This document shows positions 35,228-44,118 of a DNA stretch of 64,000 nt, piece after piece. Made by a program: the position numbers and the translations under genes. Location: contig VHCL01000006.1 of assembly GCA_016871725.1 (NCBI GenBank), positions 1-64,000 on the forward strand. Reading direction: 5' to 3'. How positions within the stretch are numbered: position 1 is the stretch's first letter; each line of letters starts with the position of its first letter. Under the pieces are notes generated by a model. That model was not told the DNA's origin and searched no databases. It worked only from the letters and a program-made list of their open reading frames with translations. The DNA comes from Verrucomicrobiota bacterium (GTDB lineage Bacteria > Verrucomicrobiota > Verrucomicrobiia > Opitutales > UBA953).

Positions 35228-38200
35228 ATGTCCGCCCCCCGACCAGACGCGATCCGCCTCCGCGGCGTCCGCCATAACAACCTGAAGGGCTTCGACGTCG
35301 ACATCCCGGTCGGCAAGCTGGTCGTGGTCACGGGCCTCAGCGGCGCGGGCAAATCCTCGCTGGTCTTCGACACCCTCCACGCGGAAGGGCAGCGTCGCTA
35401 CGTCGAGACGTTCAGCCCGTACGTCCGCCAGTTCCTCGAACTGCTGCCTTCCCCTGCGCTCGACGCCGCGGAGAACGTCCGCCCCTCCGTCGCGATCAAG
35501 CAAGGCAACGCGGTCCGGACGTCGCGTTCGACGGTCGGCACGATGACCGAACTCTGCGACTGGTTCAAAGTCTGGTTCGCGCACCGCGCCGAACTGGTCG
35601 ACCCGGCCAGCGGCCAGGTGATCGTCCCGCGCGGCCCCGACGCGGCCTGGCAGGATTCGCTCGCGCGCTTCCCGGGCCGGCCGCTCTCGCTCGCGTTCGC
35701 GGTCGCCAAACCGGAATCGCTCGGCTGGGCGACCATCGCGGAAGAATTCGCCAAGGCCGGCTTCAGCCGCGCCTTCGCCGCCGGCCGGCGCGTCCGGCTG
35801 ACCGAGGACGAGATCCCCGCCGACGCCGCGGAGCTGCTGGTGATCCAGGACCGCGTGACGGCCGACCCCGACCAGGCTTCGCGCTTCCATGAGGCGGCCC
35901 TCGCGGCCTTCCGTCTCGGCGGCGCCCGCCTGCGCCTGCTCGACGACCAAGGGCAGGAACTCGCCCGTTACAGCGAGGCGCTCGAGTCGCCGGTCGACGG
36001 ACGCAAGTTCCGGCCGGCCTCGCCCGCGCTCTTCTCCTTCAACTCGCCCGTCGGCGCGTGCCCGGAGTGCCGCGGCTTCGGCCGCGTCATCGGGCTCGAC
36101 TGGGGCAAGATCGTCCCTAACCCGGCGCTGACGCTCGCGGAGGGCGCGATCGCGCCGTTCCAAGGCACGGTCTACGGCGAATCGCAGAAGGACCTCGCCC
36201 GCGCCTGCCGCAAGGCGGGCGTCCCGATGGACGTGCCCTGGAAGAAACTCTCCGCGGCGCACCGGAAGTTCGTCGAGCACGGCGAACCGGGCTACGTGCC
36301 CGGCTCCTATGATTCGATGTGGTACGGGGTCCGCGGCTTCTTCCGCTGGCTCGAAGGGACGACCTACAAGATGCACGTGCGGGTGTTCCTCTCCCGCTGG
36401 CGCGCCTACGAATCCTGCCCGCAGTGCCGCGGCCGCCGCTTCCGCGAGGAAGCCCTCTGCTGGCGCTGGCAGGGCCGGACGCTCCCCGAACTCTACGCCT
36501 CGCCGGTCTCGGACCTGCGCGCGCTCCTCGCGCCGCTGGCGCCCAAGGACTCCCGCCACCCGGCCGACCACGCCCTCGAGGCCATCCTCGCGCGCCTCGG
36601 CTACCTCGAGGCGGTCGGCCTCGGCTACCTCGCCCTCGACCGTCTCTCGCGCACGCTCTCCGGCGGCGAAGTCCAGCGCGTCAACCTGACCTCCTGCCTC
36701 GGCGCCTGCCTGGCGGACACGGTCTTCGTCCTCGACGAACCGAGCGTCGGCATGCACGCCCGCGACCTCTCGCGGATGGTGGGCATCCTCCGCGGCCTCG
36801 TCGACCAGGGCAACACGGTCGTGGTCGTCGAACACGACGAGTCGGTGATGCGCGCGGCCGACTGGCTGATCGAGATCGGCCCGCGGCCCGGCGCCGAAGG
36901 CGGCCATCTCCTCTACCAAGGACCGCCCGCCGGCATCCTCAAGGTCAGGGATTCCGCGACGGGCGGCTGGCTCTCCGGCCGACGCTCGCCCGAGACGCGC
37001 GTCCCGCGGCCGGTCGGCGACACGACGCCTCGTCTCCGCGTCAGCGGCGCGACCGTCAACAACCTGCGCGACTTCGGCTGCGCGATCCCGCTCGGCCGCC
37101 TCGTCGGCCTCTGCGGCGTCTCGGGCTCGGGCAAGTCGACGCTGCTGCATCAGGTGATCGGCCGCCGCGACCCGGAGTCGGGCGACGAGTCGGCGGAACT
37201 GAAGTGGGTGAGGTTCGACCGGGAGCCGGCGGAGGTCGCCCTGGTCGACCAATCCCCCGCGACCCGGACGCCGCGCTCCAATCCGGCGCTCTACGTCGGC
37301 GCCTGGGACGCGATCCGCACCCTGCTCGGCAATTCGCCCGAAGCGAAGGCCGCCGGCTTCTCGCCCTCGCACTTCTCCTTCAACGCCGGCGAGGGCCGCT
37401 GCGAACGCTGCGGCGGCGCGGGCTGGGAGACGGTCGAGATGCAGTTCGTCTCCGACGTCGCCCTGCCCTGCCCCTCCTGCGGCGGCAAGCGCTTCCGCGA
37501 CGAGGTGCTCGGCTTCCGCTACGACGGCAAGTCCGTCGGCGACCTGCTCGCGATGTCCGTCGCCGAGGCGCGCCGGTTCCTCGGCGAACGCACGCCCGCC
37601 TCCGCCCAGCTCGCCTGCCTCGAGGAGGTCGGCCTCGGCTACCTGTCGATGGGCCAGCCGCTCACGACGCTCTCCGGCGGGGAGGCCCAGCGCCTCAAGC
37701 TCGTCCGCTACCTCTCGAAGATCGACGCGCGCAAGAGCGGCGCGCTGCTGCTCCTCGACGAACCGACGACCGGCCTGCACCGCGAAGACGTGGCCCGCCT
37801 GGTCGGACTGCTGCACCGGCTGACCGAGGCCGGTCACTCGCTGATCGTGGTGGAACACCACCTCGACGTGCTGGAGTCCTGCGACTGGCTGCTCGAGATG
37901 GGTCCGGAGGCCGGCCCCGCCGGCGGCCGCCTGGTCGCCGAAGGTCCGCCCGCCGAGGTCGCCCGCGCGGGCACCGTCACGGGCCGCTTCCTCGCCCGGG
38001 GCGACGACGCCTTCGCCGCCGCCGCGGCCTCGCCGGGCAGGCCGCGGCCGACGTCGATCGTCCTCCGCGGGGCGCGCGAGCACAACCTCAAGGACGTCTC
38101 GCTCGAGATCCCGCACGGCTCGCTGACCGTGATGACCGGCGTCTCCGGCTCCGGCAAATCCTCCCTCGCGTTCGACATCCTCTTCGCCGAAGGGCAGCGC

Positions 38201-40744
38201 CGCTTCCTCGAGTGCGTCTCGGCCTACGCCCGCCAGTTCGTCGAACAGCTCCCCAAGCCCGACATCGACGCGCTCACCGGCCTGCCGCCCACGGTCGCGA
38301 TCGAACAACGCGTGACGCGCGGGTCGGCGAAATCCACCGTCGCGACGGTCACCGAAGTGGCCCAGTACCTGCGCGTGCTCTTCGCCCGCGCGGGCGTGCT
38401 GCACAGCCCGGCGACAGGCGAACCGCTCGTGGAGATGACCGAAGACGCGGTCGTCCGCCTCGTCGCCAAGCAGGCGAAGGCCTGGAAGAAGGGCTCCCTG
38501 CTCGTCGCCGCCCCGCTCGTGCGCGCCCGCAAGGGCCACCATCGCCCGCTCGCCGAGTGGGCCGAGACGAAGGGCCTCCGCCTGCTCCGCTGCGACGGCG
38601 AGCTGCTCCCGGTCGAAGGCTTCGCCGGCCTCGACCGCTACTCCGAACACGACGTCGACGCGGTGTTCGGCGAACTCCGCGCCGACGGCCTCATCCGCCT
38701 GCCCGACGAGACCGAGGCGTCCGGCGAGAAGGCCCTCCGCGCCCTCGTCCGCCAGGCGCTGGCCTCCGGCAAGGGCGCGTGCGTCCTGCTCGCCCCCGAC
38801 GGCCGGCAGGTCGCCTACCTGTCGACCTCGCGCAGCGATCCCGCCACGGGCGAATCCTTCCCGGAGGTCGATCCGAAGCACCTCTCCTGGAACTCGCCGC
38901 GCGGCTGGTGCCCGGACTGCCGCGGCCACGGCCTCGAGGTCACGGCCTTCTCCTCCGACGAGGAGGAATCCATCAACGAGAACGCCATCGCCGACCGCGT
39001 GGGCGAAGCGGTCTGCCCGACCTGCCATGGCGAACGCCTCGGCCCGATCGGCCGCTCGGTGAAGCTGGTCGGCCCGAAGGGTCGCGCGCTGTCCCTGCCC
39101 GGCCTGCTGCGCCTGCAGCCCGACGAAGCCCTCGCGTTCCTCGCCGGACTCCGGCTCGAGGCCCGCGAGCAAGCCATCGTCGGCGCGCTGCTGCCCGAGA
39201 TCGCCTCCCGCCTCCGCTTCCTCGATTCCGTCGGCCTCGGCTACCTCGCGCTCGACCGCGGCGCCGACACGCTTTCCGGCGGCGAAGCCCAGCGCATCCG
39301 ACTCGCGGCGCAGCTCGGCTCGACCCTCTCGGGCGCGCTCTACGTCCTGGACGAACCGAGCATCGGCCTGCACCCGCGCGACAACGACCGGCTCATCGGC
39401 TCGCTCAAGGGCCTGCGCGACCGCGGCAACACGGTCCTGGTCGTCGAACACGACGAAGACACCATGCGCGCGGCCGACCTGGTCGTCGACATGGGCCCGG
39501 GCGCCGGCGTGCACGGCGGCGAGATCGTCGCCCAGGGCACCGCGGCCGCGCTCGAGCGGCGCGCGGACTCGGTGACGGGGCGTTTCCTGAAGGAGGCCAT
39601 CCCGCATCCGCTCCGCGGCGCCCGCCGGCCCGTCGCCGGCAAAGGCGCGCCCGCGTCGTGGGTCCGTCTCAAGGACGCCTCCCTGCGCAACCTCAAGGGC
39701 TTCGACGTCCGGATCCCCGCGGGCCGCCTGACGGTGGTGTGCGGCGTCTCGGGCGCCGGCAAGTCCACGCTGGTGACCGACCTCCTCGCCCCCGCGATCC
39801 GCGCCGCCCTCGCGAAGAAGAAGGACGGGCTCACGGGCAAGGAAGCGCTCGGCGTGGTCTCGCACGAAGGCCGGCCGGCGTTCGGCGCCCTCACCGGCCT
39901 CAAGGGCTTCCGCCAGCTGGTGGTCGTCGACCAGGAGCCGATCGGCAAGACCCCGCGCTCGACGCCGGCGACCTACGTCGGCGTCTGGGACCTCATCCGC
40001 GAACGGCTGGCCTCGCTGCCGGAAGCCGCGATCCGCGGGCACGGCGCCGGCTTCTTCTCCTTCAACACCTCCGGCGGACGGTGCGAAGCCTGCTCCGGCG
40101 CGGGCCGCATCAAGCTCGAGATGAGCTTCCTGCCCGACACTTACGTGCCGTGCGAGGAATGCGCGGGCTCGCGTTACGGCGCCGCCGCCAAGGCGATCCG
40201 CTGGAACGGCAAGTCCGCCGCCGACCTGCTGGCGATGACGTTCGAGGAGGCCGCGGCCTTCCTGTCGTTCGACGCGAAGCTGGGCGACCTCTGCGGGCTC
40301 ATGGTCAAGACCGGCCTGGGCTACCTCACCCTCGGCCAGAGCAGCCCGACGCTCTCCGGCGGCGAGGCCCAGCGCCTCAAGCTGGTCAGCGAACTGGCCC
40401 AAGGCCTGCCGACCTTCCGCGAGCGCTCGCGCGGCGAGATCCGCCCGAACCTCTACATCCTCGAGGAACCGACCATCGGGCTCCATCAGTCCGACTGCCG
40501 TCGCCTGATCGAACTGCTCCACGCGCTCGTCGACCAAGGCCACACGGTCGTGGTCATCGAGCATCACCCCGACGTGCTCGCCGAAGCGGACTGGGTGCTG
40601 GAGATCGGCCCGGAAGGCGGCAACGCCGGCGGGGAACTCGTGCACGCCGGCGACCCGGAATCGCTCGCGAAGCTCAAGAAGTCGCCGACCGCCCCCTCGC
40701 TCCGGCTCACGCTCGAGCGCGGCCGGGCCCTCCGACCGGGCTGA
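35228..40744 (+). CDS. uvrA: Double-length excinuclease ABC subunit A (tandem UvrA fusion)
   Basis: 1,838 residues, about twice the Escherichia coli UvrA length (940). Two complete UvrA units lie head to tail. Numbering from 35228, Walker A motifs are at about residues 36-44 (GLSGAGKSS), 630 (GVSGSGKST), 971 (GVSGSGKSS) and 1506 (GVSGAGKST). Four LSGGE-type ABC signatures lie at about 476, 814, 1348 and 1709. Zinc-finger CxxC pairs occur in every half (CPECRGFG, CERCGGAG, CPDCRGHG, CEACSGAG). Unit 2 keeps a UvrB-binding-like segment (RARKGHHRPLAEW); unit 1 is divergent there. UvrA recognises DNA damage with UvrB in the cytosol. It probably acts as one polypeptide mimicking the UvrA dimer; no second uvrA is in the window. 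Confidence 0.93.
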   Translation: MSAPRPDAIRLRGVRHNNLKGFDVDIPVGKLVVVTGLSGAGKSSLVFDTLHAEGQRRYVETFSPYVRQFLELLPSPALDAAENVRPSVAIKQGNAVRTSRSTVGTMTELCDWFKVWFAHRAELVDPASGQVIVPRGPDAAWQDSLARFPGRPLSLAFAVAKPESLGWATIAEEFAKAGFSRAFAAGRRVRLTEDEIPADAAELLVIQDRVTADPDQASRFHEAALAAFRLGGARLRLLDDQGQELARYSEALESPVDGRKFRPASPALFSFNSPVGACPECRGFGRVIGLDWGKIVPNPALTLAEGAIAPFQGTVYGESQKDLARACRKAGVPMDVPWKKLSAAHRKFVEHGEPGYVPGSYDSMWYGVRGFFRWLEGTTYKMHVRVFLSRWRAYESCPQCRGRRFREEALCWRWQGRTLPELYASPVSDLRALLAPLAPKDSRHPADHALEAILARLGYLEAVGLGYLALDRLSRTLSGGEVQRVNLTSCLGACLADTVFVLDEPSVGMHARDLSRMVGILRGLVDQGNTVVVVEHDESVMRAADWLIEIGPRPGAEGGHLLYQGPPAGILKVRDSATGGWLSGRRSPETRVPRPVGDTTPRLRVSGATVNNLRDFGCAIPLGRLVGLCGVSGSGKSTLLHQVIGRRDPESGDESAELKWVRFDREPAEVALVDQSPATRTPRSNPALYVGAWDAIRTLLGNSPEAKAAGFSPSHFSFNAGEGRCERCGGAGWETVEMQFVSDVALPCPSCGGKRFRDEVLGFRYDGKSVGDLLAMSVAEARRFLGERTPASAQLACLEEVGLGYLSMGQPLTTLSGGEAQRLKLVRYLSKIDARKSGALLLLDEPTTGLHREDVARLVGLLHRLTEAGHSLIVVEHHLDVLESCDWLLEMGPEAGPAGGRLVAEGPPAEVARAGTVTGRFLARGDDAFAAAAASPGRPRPTSIVLRGAREHNLKDVSLEIPHGSLTVMTGVSGSGKSSLAFDILFAEGQRRFLECVSAYARQFVEQLPKPDIDALTGLPPTVAIEQRVTRGSAKSTVATVTEVAQYLRVLFARAGVLHSPATGEPLVEMTEDAVVRLVAKQAKAWKKGSLLVAAPLVRARKGHHRPLAEWAETKGLRLLRCDGELLPVEGFAGLDRYSEHDVDAVFGELRADGLIRLPDETEASGEKALRALVRQALASGKGACVLLAPDGRQVAYLSTSRSDPATGESFPEVDPKHLSWNSPRGWCPDCRGHGLEVTAFSSDEEESINENAIADRVGEAVCPTCHGERLGPIGRSVKLVGPKGRALSLPGLLRLQPDEALAFLAGLRLEAREQAIVGALLPEIASRLRFLDSVGLGYLALDRGADTLSGGEAQRIRLAAQLGSTLSGALYVLDEPSIGLHPRDNDRLIGSLKGLRDRGNTVLVVEHDEDTMRAADLVVDMGPGAGVHGGEIVAQGTAAALERRADSVTGRFLKEAIPHPLRGARRPVAGKGAPASWVRLKDASLRNLKGFDVRIPAGRLTVVCGVSGAGKSTLVTDLLAPAIRAALAKKKDGLTGKEALGVVSHEGRPAFGALTGLKGFRQLVVVDQEPIGKTPRSTPATYVGVWDLIRERLASLPEAAIRGHGAGFFSFNTSGGRCEACSGAGRIKLEMSFLPDTYVPCEECAGSRYGAAAKAIRWNGKSAADLLAMTFEEAAAFLSFDAKLGDLCGLMVKTGLGYLTLGQSSPTLSGGEAQRLKLVSELAQGLPTFRERSRGEIRPNLYILEEPTIGLHQSDCRRLIELLHALVDQGHTVVVIEHHPDVLAEADWVLEIGPEGGNAGGELVHAGDPESLAKLKKSPTAPSLRLTLERGRALRPG

Positions 40745-40823
40745 GGGGGAGATTATCCGCCGCGACGGACGATGTTCTTTTGACCAATCCGCGCCGGGCG
40801 GCATCCTCCGGCCTGTCCCCACG

Positions 40824-42968
40824 ATGGCCAGCCAACCCACCCCGCCCAAGAAACCCGCGCCGATCCTCGCCCATCGCCGGAGCCAGACGAACTGGCCGTT
40901 GCTGCTGGTGGGCGGCGCCGCGCTCGCGGGCGTGGCTTGGTTCGTATGGCAGAACACGCGCCGGCCGACCGAGGTCGTCGCGGTGAAGGAGACGCCGAAA
41001 CCGGTCGAAGCCCCGAAAGCCGCCGCGCCGGAGCCGGTCCCCGTCGTCGTCGCCGAGCCCAAGCCGGTCGCCCCCGTCGCCCCGCCCAAGATGGCCGAGG
41101 TCCCGAAAGAGGCGCCGGCGGCCGCGCCCGTCGTCGTCGAGGCCAGACCTTTCGTGTTCGCCGGCGCCGCCCTGAACGATCCGAAGCTGCCGGCCCTCCT
41201 CGTCGCCGACGCGCGCGAGCGGCTCAAGGACGGCCAGTGGGAGGAACACCTGACGCGGCTGCGGAAAGGCCTGCTCCCGGCGCTGGCGGCGACCGCCTCG
41301 ACGGACGGCGTCGAACGCCATAACCGCCTCTGGGAGAGCCGGGCCTTCGCGCTCGGCATGACCCAGGCCCTCTTCATCCGGCGCGTCGGCGCGGAGAACC
41401 TGCGCACGGCGGCCCAAGGCGGCGAACCGCTGAACGCCTTGCTCGGCGAACTGCTCGGGCGCGCTGACCTGCTCGAGAAGTTCGCGCTCACGCTCAAGGA
41501 CGAGGACGACGCGGCCGAGGCCCTGCGCGTCTGGGCGCGGCTCGCCGCCGACGACACCCCCGCCCAGGCCGGTCGCTACGACCACCTGCAGATCGCCTGC
41601 GCGCTCGTCTTCGACCAGCCGCTCCGCTGGTCCCGCTTCGACGGCGGGGAAGCCTGCTCGGCCGACGCCCTGACCCGCTACCGTTACTTCAAGGCCGCCG
41701 CCGAGGCCGGCCGGCTCGTCGGCGACGTCCGCAAGGCGTCGCCCGGCGACCTCGTCTGGGTGGTCGGCGCCACGGCGACCGAGGAGGAGATGAACTGGGC
41801 GCTGGCCAATCCCAAGCTGCGCTCGCTCTCGGAATGGGCCCCGAGCTACGGGCTCATCCGCTACCGGATGGATTATGTCACGCAGGAGAAGACCAAGCTG
41901 GCCAAGCCGACCGAAGGGACCCTGAAGGAGATCTTCGAGCTCGGCGGCATCTGCATGCACCAGGCGCACTTCGCCGCCAACACCGCCCGCGCCTACGGCA
42001 TCCCCGCCGCCTACGTGACCGGCGACGGCAACCGCGGCGGGCACGCCTGGTTCGCCTACCAACGGAAGGACAAGGAGTGGAACATGAACACGGGCCGCTA
42101 CAACGACGGCTACGCCTGCGGCGAGACGACCGACCCGCAGACCGGCCGGCGCATCGGGGAGTTCGAGGTGCAGATCCTCGGCGACCCGCAGCGCCGCGCC
42201 GAACGTTTCGCGAAATCCCAGCGGCTGCAGCTCGCCGCCCAGATCTTCGGGGACGGCGGCGACCGCGAAGCCCAGCGCGAATGCCTGCGCCTCGCGGTGC
42301 TGGCGTCCAACCGCTGCCTCGAGGCCTGGCGCGCCTACGCCGCCTGCCTGGAGGCGCTCGGTCCGAAGGTGCGCACGGAGGAGTGGAAGACGTTCGTCCA
42401 GGAGATGCGCCGCGCGTTCGACGAATGGCCCGACATGCGCGAGCTCGCCGACGAGATGGAGGCGAAGCACCTCTACCCGACGATGACCCAGGACGAGATC
42501 TTCCTGAGCTGCAAGCGGGCCTACGACCGGCTGATCTCCGAGAAGAAGCGGCGCGGCGACTACGACCGCACGCGCTACGACCTCATCCAGAAGGCCGTCG
42601 GACGCGAGGCCGCCGTCCTCATGGCCGACCGGGCCAGGCACGCCGAGAAGCTCGCCAACATGCACCGCCGGGCCCTGGAGGACAACGCCGACCACCTGCC
42701 GACGTTCCGCGCCCTGCTCGAAGGCTATTACCAGGCCGTGAAGGGCGACAGCCGGATGGAAGCCGCCTTCCTCTCCGAGATCGAGCGCGTGTACCGGCGG
42801 AAGCTCGGCGGCACCGCCGGCGCGGACGTCTTCCGCCTGAAGGCCCTCGCGGGACTGCTTGACCTTATCCAAGGGTACTTCGAGAAATGCGACGACGTCG
42901 AACGGGCCCGCCGGCTGAGGCTCGAATCCGAGAAGATCCAGAAGACCCTCGACAAGCTGAAGAAATGA
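40824..42968 (+). CDS. Membrane-anchored transglutaminase-like protein
   Basis: 714 residues. A basic cytoplasmic N-terminus is followed by one helix (about residues 26-42, LLLVGGAALAGVAWFVW). Then comes a 65-residue Pro/Ala/Lys/Glu-rich linker like that of TonB, which would span periplasm. The central domain has a transglutaminase-like core: C377 in GGICMHQAHFAANTAR, H407 in RGGHAWFAY, and a possible Asn in EWNMNTGRYN. The C-terminal 280 residues are charged and helical. Cys and His are at the family spacing, so a cysteine-type protease or transpeptidase activity is plausible but untested. The stop overlaps the pdxJ start (ATGA). Confidence 0.68.
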   Translation: MASQPTPPKKPAPILAHRRSQTNWPLLLVGGAALAGVAWFVWQNTRRPTEVVAVKETPKPVEAPKAAAPEPVPVVVAEPKPVAPVAPPKMAEVPKEAPAAAPVVVEARPFVFAGAALNDPKLPALLVADARERLKDGQWEEHLTRLRKGLLPALAATASTDGVERHNRLWESRAFALGMTQALFIRRVGAENLRTAAQGGEPLNALLGELLGRADLLEKFALTLKDEDDAAEALRVWARLAADDTPAQAGRYDHLQIACALVFDQPLRWSRFDGGEACSADALTRYRYFKAAAEAGRLVGDVRKASPGDLVWVVGATATEEEMNWALANPKLRSLSEWAPSYGLIRYRMDYVTQEKTKLAKPTEGTLKEIFELGGICMHQAHFAANTARAYGIPAAYVTGDGNRGGHAWFAYQRKDKEWNMNTGRYNDGYACGETTDPQTGRRIGEFEVQILGDPQRRAERFAKSQRLQLAAQIFGDGGDREAQRECLRLAVLASNRCLEAWRAYAACLEALGPKVRTEEWKTFVQEMRRAFDEWPDMRELADEMEAKHLYPTMTQDEIFLSCKRAYDRLISEKKRRGDYDRTRYDLIQKAVGREAAVLMADRARHAEKLANMHRRALEDNADHLPTFRALLEGYYQAVKGDSRMEAAFLSEIERVYRRKLGGTAGADVFRLKALAGLLDLIQGYFEKCDDVERARRLRLESEKIQKTLDKLKK

Positions 42969-43723
42969 CCCCCTCCCGTCCCCTCCTCCTCGGCGTCAAC
43001 ATCGACCACGCCGCGACGCTCCGCCAGGCGCGCTACCGCGGTTCGCACCAGTCGCCGCACGCCGAGCCGGACGTGGTCGCGTTCACGCGCGAAGCGCTCG
43101 CGGGCGGCGCCGACGGCATCACCCTGCACCTGCGCGAGGACCGCCGGCACATCCAGGACGCCGACGTCCATGCGATCGCCGCCATCCCCGGGGTCCGTCT
43201 CAACCTCGAGATGGCCTGCACCCCCGCGATGACCGCCTTCGCGCTGCAGCTGAAGCCGGCGGCGGTCTGCCTCGTGCCGGAATCCCGCGAAGAGGTCACG
43301 ACCGAAGGCGGCCTCGACGTCGCCGGGCAGCTCGCCCGCGTCCGCGAGACCACCCACGCGCTGAAGGCCGCCGGCATCGAGGTCTCCTTGTTCATCGGAC
43401 CCGACGCCCCCCAGATCGAGGCCGCCGTCGCCGTCGGCGCCCCGGTCGTCGAACTCCATACGGGCGCCTTCGCCAACGCGTGGAAATCCCCGGCCGCGGA
43501 CGCCGAACTCGGACGGCTCCGCGCCGGCTGCGAGCTCGCCCATCGTCTCGGGCTGATCGTGAACGCCGGCCACGGCATCAACTACGACAACATCCGCGCC
43601 ATCCTCACGCTGCCGCACCTGCAGGAACTGAACATCGGCCACTCGATCGTCGCGCACGCCCTCTTCAAGGGCATCCGCGGCGCGGTCGCGGAGATGAAGG
43701 CGCACCTGGCCGGGCCGGCATGA
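42965..43723 (+). CDS. pdxJ: Pyridoxine 5'-phosphate synthase
   Basis: 252-residue TIM-barrel enzyme joining 3-amino-1-hydroxyacetone phosphate and deoxyxylulose 5-phosphate in vitamin B6 synthesis. Active-site segments are intact: GVNIDHAATLRQARY, DGITLHLREDRRHIQD, LNLEMA, CLVPESREEVTTEGGLD, VELHTGAFAN, NAGHGINYDN and ELNIGHSIVAHAL. The ATG at 42965 overlaps the preceding stop by four bases and its own stop overlaps acpS by four, so the run is translationally coupled. Confidence 0.96.
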   Translation: MTPSRPLLLGVNIDHAATLRQARYRGSHQSPHAEPDVVAFTREALAGGADGITLHLREDRRHIQDADVHAIAAIPGVRLNLEMACTPAMTAFALQLKPAAVCLVPESREEVTTEGGLDVAGQLARVRETTHALKAAGIEVSLFIGPDAPQIEAAVAVGAPVVELHTGAFANAWKSPAADAELGRLRAGCELAHRLGLIVNAGHGINYDNIRAILTLPHLQELNIGHSIVAHALFKGIRGAVAEMKAHLAGPA

Positions 43724-44115
43724 ACCTCCAAGGCGGCAACGTGCTCGGCGTCGGCGTGGACCTCACGGAGGTCGACCGCATCCGCACGGCCCATCGGAAG
43801 CACGGCGCCGCCTTCCTCGCCAAGGTCTTCACGCCCGCGGAGCAGGAACTCTGCCTGGCGAAAGCCGATCCCTATCCTTCGCTGGCCGCCCGTTTCGCCG
43901 CCAAGGAAGCCGCGAGCAAGGCCTTCGGCACCGGCCTCGGCGCGGAGCTCTCCCTGACGAGCGTCGGCGTCCTCAACGGCCCGGAAGGCGAACCGGTCGT
44001 CGAACTCGACGACAAGGCCCGCGCCCTCCTCGCCGCCCGCGGCGCCTCCCGCCTGCTGGTCTCGCTCACGCACACCGACACGCTCGCCCAGGCCTTCGCG
44101 GTGCTGGTCCGCTGA
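43720..44115 (+). CDS. acpS: Holo-[acyl-carrier-protein] synthase
   Basis: 131-residue trimeric enzyme transferring 4'-phosphopantetheine from CoA to acyl carrier protein. Motifs are GVGVDLTEVDRIRTAH, the Mg-binding and catalytic FAAKEAASKAFGTGLG, and VSLTHTDTLAQAFAV. The length is typical. It starts at the ATGA overlap with pdxJ. The next gene, encoding a YjeF-type protein, follows after three bases, and pdxJ-acpS-yjeF is a common bacterial order. Confidence 0.95.
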   Translation: MNLQGGNVLGVGVDLTEVDRIRTAHRKHGAAFLAKVFTPAEQELCLAKADPYPSLAARFAAKEAASKAFGTGLGAELSLTSVGVLNGPEGEPVVELDDKARALLAARGASRLLVSLTHTDTLAQAFAVLVR

Positions 44116-44118
44116 CGC

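Noticed and set aside
35135-41557. A 2,140-codon open frame antisense to uvrA
   Set aside because: It is a mirror of the GC-rich third positions of uvrA. Its translation is Arg/Ala/Gly/Asp-rich without any domain, while the sense strand encodes a clear tandem UvrA.
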